Of a DNA stretch of 64,000 nt, positions 1-6,373 are shown in pieces; position 1 is the first letter of the stretch; every line of letters begins with the position of its first letter. The notes below the pieces were generated by a model. That model ran no database searches, was not told the DNA's origin, and saw only the letters and a list, made by a program, of their open reading frames with translations. Made by a program: the position numbers and the translations under genes. Source of the stretch: an uncultured Oscillospiraceae bacterium (GTDB lineage: Bacteria; Bacillota; Clostridia; Oscillospirales; Oscillospiraceae); NCBI GenBank assembly GCA_947629775.1, contig CANRFA010000005.1, positions 1-64,000 of the forward strand, read 5' to 3'.

Positions 1-360
1 TAATCATTTTCGTAGATTTGCACAACAAATCCGGCCTTTCAGGCGATGTAGCCCTAAAAAATGCCGGGAGTTCAGGATAAGGAAGAAAGAGGTGCCCCAG
101 ATGAGTGCCGCGGAGAACAGCATGGGTTTGGCCAGGCGGCGCATGATGGCAGGAGACAAGCAGATCAGCTCCAGTCTGAGAATTGGCTGTCGTATTATAG
201 GATACGCAGCCGGAGAGTGTCAAGCGTGGATTCCAGGCAGCTGAAGGCGTGGAAAACGGGCAGATCCCCTGAGCCTTGCGGATGGGGAGCGGCTGGAGCA
301 GGGTGCTGGTTCCCACAAGGGGCTGCAGTGCGACGTCAGTCAGGGGAGGAACGGGAGCAC
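1..360. other. Leading region, no gene recognised
   Basis: No known protein family was recognised in any frame. An open frame starts at 61 on the plus strand and runs through the glycosylase gene in another frame. Its translation is Arg/Gly-rich without a domain, so it is treated as a GC-rich shadow. Nothing here resembles an RNA gene or repeat. It may be the distal part of an intergenic region whose other gene lies outside the window. Confidence 0.4.
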
Positions 361-389
361 TTGCGGTTTTCCGGAAAGCGGGGTATGAT
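361..389 (+). promoter_or_regulatory. Sigma-A-type promoter of the glycosylase gene
   Basis: TTGCGG at 361-366 and TATGAT at 384-389 are separated by 17 bp, about 50 bp before the start codon at 440. Confidence 0.55.
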
Positions 390-439
390 CAGGGCAGGAA
401 TGGACCGTTGCATGGGGCCGGAAAGAAGAGTGAGGGAAT

Positions 440-1102
440 ATGAAGGTGCTGGGCAGAGATTTCTACGATCGGGATACGGTGACAGTGGCCCGGGAACTGC
501 TGGGCAAGACGCTGGTGCGGGTGCTGGAGGGCGGCGGACGGCTCTGTTGTTCGATCGCGGAGACGGAAGCCTATGTGGGACCGGTGGACAAGGCCTGCCA
601 CGCTTATCAGTACCGGCGTACAGCCCGGACGGAGACCCTGTTTGCCAGACCGGGGACCGCTTACGTTTATTTCATCTACGGTATGTATCACTGCCTGAAC
701 GCAGTTACGGAACCGGAGGGTACGCCCTGCGCAGTCCTGATTCGAGGCGCTGTTCCGACGGAGAACGAAGAGACCATGGCGTTGCTCCGATTCCGGAGGA
801 CGCTGGGAGAACTGACGGCGTATCAGAGGCGAAACTTTCTCAACGGTCCGGGGAAGCTGTGCCGGGGACTGGATCTGAACCGCACGCACAACGGTCTGGA
901 CCTGACAGATCCCAACGGACCCCTTTATGTGACGGAAGGGCCGGCGCCGGAGCGGATTCTGGTGGGGGAGCGGATCGGAATCGACTACGCTGAGGAGGCG
1001 GTCCACTTTCCGTGGCGGTTCTGGGTTCCCTCAGAGGGTGCAGAGGCTGGGACCGGAGGAGCAGGCCGTGCAGCCCGGACCAGAAGGAAAAGTCAGATCT
1101 GA
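440..1102 (+). CDS. mpg: DNA-3-methyladenine glycosylase (AAG/MPG family)
   Basis: The 220-residue protein matches the AAG/MPG fold, which removes alkylated purines such as 3-methyladenine and starts base excision repair in the cytoplasm. The ETEAY motif is at residues 41-45. By comparison with human AAG, Glu43 would be the water-activating base and Tyr45 and His54 would stack on the flipped base. A second family block, YVYFIYGMYHCLN, follows near residues 75-87, and NGPGKLCRGL is the substrate-pocket block. The last 20 or so residues are Gly/Ala/Arg-rich and look like an unconserved tail. The ATG follows a GAGGGA ribosome site. It is a single-gene unit facing the convergent pheST operon. Family is sure; exact lesion range is not visible. 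Confidence 0.92.
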   Translation: MKVLGRDFYDRDTVTVARELLGKTLVRVLEGGGRLCCSIAETEAYVGPVDKACHAYQYRRTARTETLFARPGTAYVYFIYGMYHCLNAVTEPEGTPCAVLIRGAVPTENEETMALLRFRRTLGELTAYQRRNFLNGPGKLCRGLDLNRTHNGLDLTDPNGPLYVTEGPAPERILVGERIGIDYAEEAVHFPWRFWVPSEGAEAGTGGAGRAARTRRKSQI

Positions 1103-1287
1103 CTGCTTACGGGTCCCAGGGCATGCAGGTTGTCTCAGAACCTGTCAGAACAGCGGTGGGGGTGTGCCAACCCTGGCACGGAAAGCGACAGCAGCCCGGT
1201 CTCCCGCTGGAGTATATGGATCAGGAGCGTAGAGGACTGAAAAAATCCGCCGGAGCGGGTTGGGGCCAGCTCGAAAGCAGAAAACAG

Positions 1288-1319
1288 GCAACGCCGCCCG
1301 GAAATCCGGACGGCGTTGC
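1288..1319 (-). terminator. Terminator of the pheST operon
   Basis: An inverted repeat with arms GCAACGCCG and CGGCGTTGC pairs around CCGGATTTCCGG-like bases. On the minus strand it is followed by a T-rich stretch (CTGTTTTC). It lies 64 bp beyond the pheT stop and could also stop transcripts from the convergent glycosylase gene. Confidence 0.75.
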
Positions 1320-1382
1320 GCTGGATGACGTATGGGGGCCGCAGAGGAAGGTCCGCAGCCGGAAGGAGGGTGGGGAGGAGGC

Positions 1383-4097
1383 TCAGCGCAGGACAGCGCC
1401 GCACTCCTTCTCCAGAGTTTCCAGGATGGACTTTACGTCCTCATCGGCCTCTTCGCCGGTGAGGGAGCGCTCGTCGGAGCGGAGGATCAGGTTGAAGGCC
1501 ACGGATTTCTTTCCCTCGGGGATGTTGGAGCCCCGGTAGATGTCGAAGAGGGAGACCTCTTTCAGCAGGCCTTTCGCGCCCTTGCGGATGGCCTTCTCCA
1601 GTTCGCCCACGGTGACGGCCTCGTCGCAGACCACGGCGATATCCCGGGCCACGGAGGGGAAGCGAGGCAGAGGCACGTACTCGGCGTCGGGACCCTTGAC
1701 CGCCATGAGGGCCTTCAGGGCCAGTTCACCGCAGTAGAGTTCGGTGTCCAGGCCGTAGTTGCGGGCCACCAGGGGGTGAATCTGGCCGAAGACACCCACC
1801 AGAGTGCCGTCCACGATCACCTGCGCGCAGCGGCCGGGGTGATAGGAGGGGTTATCCTGGCAGGGAACGAACTCCACGGAGGAGCAGCGCAGATCGTGGA
1901 GGATGGCTTCCACCACGCCCTTGAGGGTGTAGAAGGTGGTGCCTTCTCCGTAGGTGCCCAGGCTGAGGATCTTATCCTCGATGGCCAGGCCATCCGGACC
2001 GCCCTGCAGGTAGATGCGGCCCACTTCGTAGAGGCGGGCGGCCTTGTTGCGGTAGTTGCAGTTGCGGGCCAGGATCTCCAGCATGGAGGGCAGAACGGTG
2101 GTGCGCATGATGGAAGTGTCTTCGCCCAGGGGGTTCAGGATCTTAAAAGAGACCCGGCGGGGATCGTCCTCCGGCCAGCGGATCTTATCGTAGGCGGTGG
2201 GGGAGATGAAGGAGTAGGTGATGATCTCGTCGTAGCCGCAGGCCCGGGCCACAGCGCCCACGCTCTGCTCCAGCTTCTGCTCGGGGGAGTAACCGCCGCG
2301 GGTGGTCTCGCCCCGGACGAGAGTGGAAGGAATATTGTTGTAGCCGTAGAAGCGGGCCACTTCCTCCGCCAGGTCGGAATAGTGGGCCACATCGCCCCGC
2401 CAGGAGGGAACCGTGATGGTTTCGCCGTCCACGCCGAAGTCCAGGCGCTTCAGGATCTCCTGCATGTCCGCTACAGACACGTCGGTGCCCAGCAGAGCGT
2501 TGATTTTGTCGGGACGCAGAGCCAGTGTGGTGGGCTGGGGCACATAGTTCAGGATGTCGATTACGCCATCCAGCACTTCGCCGGCGCCCAGCATCTCCAC
2601 CAGTTCGCACGCGCGGTTGACGGCGGGCAGAGTATTAAGGATATCCAGGCCTTTCTCGAACTTGGCGCTGGCCTCGGTGCGCATGCCCAGGGCGAGAGCG
2701 GTCTTGCGGATGGTGGTGCCGTCGAAGTTGGCGGACTCGAAGACCACGTCCACGGTATCGGAGACGATCTCGGAGTTGAGGCCGCCCATGATACCTGCCA
2801 GACCTACGGCCCGGGTGTCGTCGGCAATGACCAGCATGTTGGAGGTCAGCTTGCGGACGTTGCCGTCCAGGGTGGTCAGTTCCTCTCCGTCTTCCGCCCG
2901 GCGGACGATGATCTTACCGCCCTTCACATAGCGGTAGTCGAAGGCGTGCATGGGCTGGCCGTACTCCAGCATGACATAGTTGGTGATGTCGACGATGTTG
3001 TTGATGGGGCGCACGCCCATGGCGCGCAGCCGTTCCCGCATCCACTTGGGGGAGGGAGCGATCTTCACATTGCGGACCATGCGGGCGGTGTAGCGGGGAC
3101 ACAGGTCCGCCGCGGGGGTCTCCACATCCAGCAGTTCCACCAGGCTGCCGGGGCCGCCGCCCTGGACCTGGGGATCGTGGAGCTTCAGGGGGGTCTGGAA
3201 GGTGGCAGCCGCCTCCCGGGCCAGGCCGATGACGCTCAGGCAGTCCGGACGGTTGGGGGTGATCTCAAACTCCACCACATGGTCGTCCGCGCCGATTACC
3301 GGTCTGATGTCATCGCCAGGCTTTATGCCCTCTTCCTGGAGCACGAAAATGCCATCCGTGATGCAGTGGGGGAACTCCCTCTGCTCGGCACGGAGGTCCG
3401 CCAGGGTGCAGATGGTGCGCTTTTTCGTATCGAAGGCCACCAGATCGAGGGAATGGATGTTCTGACAGGGGGTGACGATGGTGGTGCCCATGGGTGTTTT
3501 CTCGCCATTGGCGGTCTCCGCCCATACCAGGGCGACGGACCAGGTTCCGTTGCCGGCGTAGGATACATTGCCAACGCCCGCACAGACCACATTGCCGAAG
3601 ATCTTATCGCCGGGCTGGATCTCGGAGGAGATGGAGGGCTTCTTCGGGTCGATGGGATGGTAATCGTTGAGCAGAGCGGCGGCGGTGATGACGCCGTAGG
3701 GGAAGTCCCGCTCGTCGATGTTCAGCTCCTTCATGGAACAGAGCATGCCCTTGGACTTGACGCCCCGCAGATTGCCCCGGGTGATGTGCTTGCCGCCGGG
3801 AAGCCAGGAATTATCCTTGGCGACGGGAACCAGATCGCCGGCGTGGACGTTCCAGGCGCCGGTGACGATCTGAACGGGCTCCTCGCCGCCCACGTCCACC
3901 TGACAGATCCACATGTGATCCGAATTGGGATGGTGTTCCATGGAGAGAATGCGGCCGACCACTACATTGGAGATTTCGGCGCCCAGATCGTGGGTCAGTT
4001 CCACCTTGGAGCCGGAGAGGGTCATGGCCTCCGCGAATTCCTTGTCACCGACGTCCACGCTGACGAACTCATTTAACCACTTGCGTGACAGGTTCAT
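1383..4097 (-). CDS. pheT: Phenylalanine--tRNA ligase beta subunit, with an extra domain
   Basis: PheT is the beta subunit of the alpha2-beta2 enzyme that charges tRNA-Phe; it carries tRNA-binding and editing modules. The 904-residue protein begins MNLSRKWLNEFV and shows the EMAP/OB-fold tRNA-binding domain (about 41-137), then the B3/B4 and B5 regions (VEFEITPNRPDC near 275-286; EYGQPMHAFDY), a catalytic-like core and a C-terminal anticodon-binding FDX-ACB domain (PRFPSVARDIAVVCDE). Usual PheT length is about 795-805 residues. The excess of about 108 residues sits between residues 135 and 243 and resembles a second, shorter copy of the OB-fold segment. The start has AAAGGAG upstream. It is the second gene of pheS-pheT with a 76-bp gap and is read from the pheS T-box leader. 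Confidence 0.96.
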   Translation of the reverse strand: MNLSRKWLNEFVSVDVGDKEFAEAMTLSGSKVELTHDLGAEISNVVVGRILSMEHHPNSDHMWICQVDVGGEEPVQIVTGAWNVHAGDLVPVAKDNSWLPGGKHITRGNLRGVKSKGMLCSMKELNIDERDFPYGVITAAALLNDYHPIDPKKPSISSEIQPGDKIFGNVVCAGVGNVSYAGNGTWSVALVWAETANGEKTPMGTTIVTPCQNIHSLDLVAFDTKKRTICTLADLRAEQREFPHCITDGIFVLQEEGIKPGDDIRPVIGADDHVVEFEITPNRPDCLSVIGLAREAAATFQTPLKLHDPQVQGGGPGSLVELLDVETPAADLCPRYTARMVRNVKIAPSPKWMRERLRAMGVRPINNIVDITNYVMLEYGQPMHAFDYRYVKGGKIIVRRAEDGEELTTLDGNVRKLTSNMLVIADDTRAVGLAGIMGGLNSEIVSDTVDVVFESANFDGTTIRKTALALGMRTEASAKFEKGLDILNTLPAVNRACELVEMLGAGEVLDGVIDILNYVPQPTTLALRPDKINALLGTDVSVADMQEILKRLDFGVDGETITVPSWRGDVAHYSDLAEEVARFYGYNNIPSTLVRGETTRGGYSPEQKLEQSVGAVARACGYDEIITYSFISPTAYDKIRWPEDDPRRVSFKILNPLGEDTSIMRTTVLPSMLEILARNCNYRNKAARLYEVGRIYLQGGPDGLAIEDKILSLGTYGEGTTFYTLKGVVEAILHDLRCSSVEFVPCQDNPSYHPGRCAQVIVDGTLVGVFGQIHPLVARNYGLDTELYCGELALKALMAVKGPDAEYVPLPRFPSVARDIAVVCDEAVTVGELEKAIRKGAKGLLKEVSLFDIYRGSNIPEGKKSVAFNLILRSDERSLTGEEADEDVKSILETLEKECGAVLR

Positions 4098-4173
4098 GAA
4101 AATAAACTCCTTTGTTGTATGGGATTTCGAGGGACCGCCGGGCGGCCCCGCGGAAGAATCGGAAGTGAGAGTC

Positions 4174-5199
4174 TCAGAACTGCTCCAGGAAGCGCACGTC
4201 GTTCTCGAAGATCAGCCGCAGGTCGGCGATCTTGAAGCGGCGCATGGCGGTCCGCTCCAGGCCGATGCCGAAGGCCCAGCCGGTGTAGACCTCGGAGTCG
4301 ATGCCGGACATCTCCAGAACCTTGGGGTGGACCATGCCGGCGCCCAGCAGTTCGATCCAGCCTTCGCCCTTGCAGGTGGGGCAGCCCACGCCGCCGCACT
4401 TGTGGCACTGGACGTCCATTTCGCAGGAGGGCTCGGTGAAGGGGAAGTGGTGGGGACGGAAGCGGGTCTTCGTTCCCTTGCCGTAGAGCTGCTCCACCAC
4501 GGTGTTGAGGGTGCCCTTCAGGTCCGCCATGGTGACGCCCTTGTCGATGACCATGCCCTCCACCTGATGGAACATGGGGGAGTGGGTGGCGTCCACCTCG
4601 TCCTTGCGGTACACCCGGCCGGGGGCAATGATGCGGATAGGCAGGGGCATGGTCTCCATGGCCCGGACCTGCATGGGGGAGGTCTGGGAGCGGAGCATCA
4701 CCCGGCTGTCCTCGTCAAAGTAGAAGGTGTCGGACCAGTCCCGGGAGGGATGACCCTCTTCCGCGTTGAGCTTGTCGAAGTTATAGGTGGCCAGTTCCAC
4801 TTCGGGACCGTCGAGAACGGTGAAGCCCATGCCGACGAAGATGTCCTTGATTTCGTCCAGAGCGATATACATGGGGTGCTTGTGTCCCAGAGCGGGAGCG
4901 GTGCCGGGAACCGTAACGTCCACAGTTTCCGCCTTCAGGCGGGCGTCCAGGGCGGCCTGCTCCAGGCGCTTCGAAGTGGTTTCGATGGCGTTTTCCAGAG
5001 CGGCCCGGACCTCGTTGGCCAGCTGTCCCATGGCGGGGCGCTCCTGGGGGGAGAGACGGCCCATCTGCTTGAGGACGGCGGTCAGCTCGCCCTTCTTGCC
5101 CAGGTACTTCACCCGCAGGGCGTCCAGGGCAGCGGGACCTCCCGCGGAATCAAAGGCGGCGAGAGCTTCTGCCTTGATTTTTGCCAGTTGATCTTTCAT
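4174..5199 (-). CDS. pheS: Phenylalanine--tRNA ligase alpha subunit
   Basis: The 341-residue catalytic alpha subunit of PheRS forms phenylalanyl-adenylate and charges tRNA-Phe. An N-terminal coiled-coil tRNA-binding region (residues 1-90) is followed by the class II core with motif 2 (PGRVYRKDEVDATHSPMFHQ) and motif 3 (GWAFGIGLERTAMRRF), both typical of PheS. A Cys-rich stretch, CHKCGGVGCPTCKG, lies before motif 3 and resembles the CxxC-containing loop found in many bacterial PheS proteins. The open frame extends upstream to 5490 but that part is the T-box leader. The ATG at 5199 has AAAGGAG nine bases upstream and begins MKDQLAKI, as the family does. Confidence 0.97.
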   Translation of the reverse strand: MKDQLAKIKAEALAAFDSAGGPAALDALRVKYLGKKGELTAVLKQMGRLSPQERPAMGQLANEVRAALENAIETTSKRLEQAALDARLKAETVDVTVPGTAPALGHKHPMYIALDEIKDIFVGMGFTVLDGPEVELATYNFDKLNAEEGHPSRDWSDTFYFDEDSRVMLRSQTSPMQVRAMETMPLPIRIIAPGRVYRKDEVDATHSPMFHQVEGMVIDKGVTMADLKGTLNTVVEQLYGKGTKTRFRPHHFPFTEPSCEMDVQCHKCGGVGCPTCKGEGWIELLGAGMVHPKVLEMSGIDSEVYTGWAFGIGLERTAMRRFKIADLRLIFENDVRFLEQF

Positions 5200-5254
5200 G
5201 CTGAAAACTCCTTTTATGGAATGAATGAATGTGACAGGAGACATGAGAAGGGCA

Positions 5255-5486
5255 TGAGAAAAGCCTTTCATCCCCAGACCGGGACGAAAGGCCAACCTTC
5301 CGCGGTACCACCCGCATTTGCGCGTCGGACGCGCACCCTCATGCCCCGTAACGGAGGGCGTCCGTCCCGCTCTCGCGGGCCGCTCCCGGGCGAACCAAAC
5401 GGCACATTCCGAGGCGGCTTTCAGCCGGCGACCGCCTCTCTCTGGGGAATGCAAGCCCGTTATTTTCCCGTTCCCTGCATTTGCTC
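5255..5486 (-). promoter_or_regulatory. T-box leader of pheST
   Basis: On the minus strand GGGTGGTACCGCGG (5313-5300) matches the conserved T-box sequence that pairs with the uncharged tRNA acceptor end. Upstream is a stem I-like structured region. Downstream, GCCTTTCGTCCC and GGGGATGAAAGGC (5292-5263) form the terminator hairpin, followed by TTTTCTC. The expected Phe specifier codon TTC occurs at 5394-5392 in TTTGGTTCGCCC, but I could not fold stem I well enough to be sure this is the specifier. Expected action: uncharged tRNA-Phe allows read-through into pheS. Confidence 0.9.
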
Positions 5487-5491
5487 TCACC

Positions 5492-5520
5492 TATATAGCA
5501 CAAAAGCCCATGAAATGCAA
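5492..5520 (-). promoter_or_regulatory. Sigma-A-type promoter of pheST
   Basis: On the minus strand TTGCAT (5520-5515) and TATATA (5497-5492) are 17 bp apart, placing the transcript start at the beginning of the T-box leader. The sequence around the -35 box is nearly identical to that of the araC promoter at 40130. Confidence 0.8.
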
Positions 5521-5630
5521 GAGGAAGTTCCAAAAAAGTTGCGTGTGAACACAATGCCGAAGAACCCCGGCGGAGAGGCGGCGCGGCAGGGCAGAATGCA
5601 CAAATCCGGAAATCCGCTGAAAAAATCTCG

Positions 5631-5700
5631 AGTTAGCCGTTGACAACTGCGGTTAGCGGTGGTAAACTCCACTCAGTTCTGGAGTCAGCCACAGCTAACC
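5631..5700. promoter_or_regulatory. Three 18-bp operator-like palindromes over the feoA promoter
   Basis: AGTTAGCCGTTGACAACT (5631-5648), GGTTAGCGGTGGTAAACT (5651-5668) and AGTCAGCCACAGCTAACC (5683-5700) fit a common form RGTYAG-N6-(C/T)(A/T)AACY, the first less well. The first two cover the -35 and -10 boxes and the third is just after the expected transcription start. That is the placement of a repressor. Two better copies lie before feoB. A DtxR/MntR/IdeR-type iron repressor is a reasonable guess from the GGTTAG/CTAACC half-sites, but the spacing differs from the classical DtxR box. Confidence 0.6.
5640..5668 (+). promoter_or_regulatory. Promoter of the feo operon
   Basis: A perfect -35 box TTGACA (5640-5645) and TAAACT (5663-5668) are spaced by 17 bp. 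The 5' leader is about 75 bases. Confidence 0.75.
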
Positions 5701-5749
5701 AGCATATCAGCCGGCGCCAGCCGCCGGCGTTCAGAAAGGAGCGGTCCGT

Positions 5750-5959
5750 ATGCCGTTGTCGTTTTCTCCCGCCGGAACCGTGGTCAGCATCAAGGCCATC
5801 AAGGGCAGGGATGATACCCGTCGGTTTCTCGAGAGCCTTGGCTTCGTCGTGGGCGGTAATGTGATGGTGGTCTCCGAAATGGGAGGCAACATGATCGTCA
5901 ACGTGAAGGAGAGCCGCGTCGCCCTCAGCAAGGCGATGGCGAACCGTATCTACGTATAA
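5750..5959 (+). CDS. feoA: FeoA domain protein, first copy
   Basis: This 69-residue protein is a single FeoA (SH3-like) domain, a small cytoplasmic partner of the ferrous iron channel FeoB. The pattern DDTRRFLESLGFVVGGNVMVV, the central Leu-Gly turn and the ending VALSKAMANRIYV fit the family. It begins the feoA-feoA-feoB operon, behind an AAAGGAG ribosome site and an operator-covered promoter. The two FeoA copies are clearly different from each other, so they are not a recent duplication. Doubled feoA genes before feoB are known in clostridia. Confidence 0.92.
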   Translation: MPLSFSPAGTVVSIKAIKGRDDTRRFLESLGFVVGGNVMVVSEMGGNMIVNVKESRVALSKAMANRIYV

Positions 5960-6016
5960 GGGATTTGCGGCCTGTCCCCCCGTTCAGGGGGGACAGCCGG
6001 GAAGGAGTCGGAAAAG

Positions 6017-6241
6017 ATGAGCAAAACACTCAGACAGACCGCGGTGGGCGAGACGGTTACGGTCCGCCGCCTGCAGGGAGAGGGTCCGGTGAAGCGCCGC
6101 ATCATGGATATGGGCATCACCAAGGGCGTCTCCATCTTCGTGCGCAAGGTGGCGCCCCTGGGAGATCCTCTGGAGATCACCGTCCGGGGATACGAGCTGT
6201 CCCTGCGCAAGGCGGACGCGGAAATGATTCTGGTGGAGTAA
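6017..6241 (+). CDS. feoA: FeoA domain protein, second copy
   Basis: A 74-residue FeoA domain: ETVTVRRLQGEGPVKRRIMDMG is the typical conserved half, and GYELSLRKADAEMILVE the typical end. It lies 57 bp after the first copy, with GGAAGGAG upstream, and 132 bp before feoB. The long gap to feoB contains two operator-like palindromes, so feoB may also be transcribed separately. Confidence 0.94.
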   Translation: MSKTLRQTAVGETVTVRRLQGEGPVKRRIMDMGITKGVSIFVRKVAPLGDPLEITVRGYELSLRKADAEMILVE

Positions 6242-6283
6242 GCCCGCCGGGTTTCCGGAAGGAGCGGGAGCGCTCTTTCCATT

Positions 6284-6326
6284 GGTTAGCACAGACAAAC
6301 CGCCATGCGGTTAGGCCTGTCTAACC
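6284..6326. promoter_or_regulatory. Two 18-bp operator-like palindromes before feoB
   Basis: GGTTAGCACAGACAAACC (6284-6301) and GGTTAGGCCTGTCTAACC (6309-6326) are 25 bp apart and have the same GGTTAG-N6-C(A/T)AACC form as the three sites at 5631-5700. They lie between the second feoA and feoB, which suggests a second regulated start or a roadblock inside the operon. Confidence 0.6.
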
Positions 6327-6373
6327 TTACAGTACATGTGGCCGGAGGTTCCGGCCCGGGAGGAGAGAATCAC

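Noticed and set aside
61..993. A 310-codon plus-strand frame overlapping the glycosylase gene
   Set aside because: The glycosylase frame has clear AAG motifs and its own promoter and ribosome site; the other frame has no domain.
1332..4076. A 914-codon open frame on the plus strand opposite pheT
   Set aside because: It mirrors the pheT gene codon for codon and is Gly/Ala/His/Val-rich without any domain, as expected for antisense of GC-rich coding DNA.
5380..5410. GGTTCG-like bases on the minus strand considered as a tRNA T-arm
   Set aside because: No acceptor or anticodon stem surrounds it; it lies inside the T-box leader.
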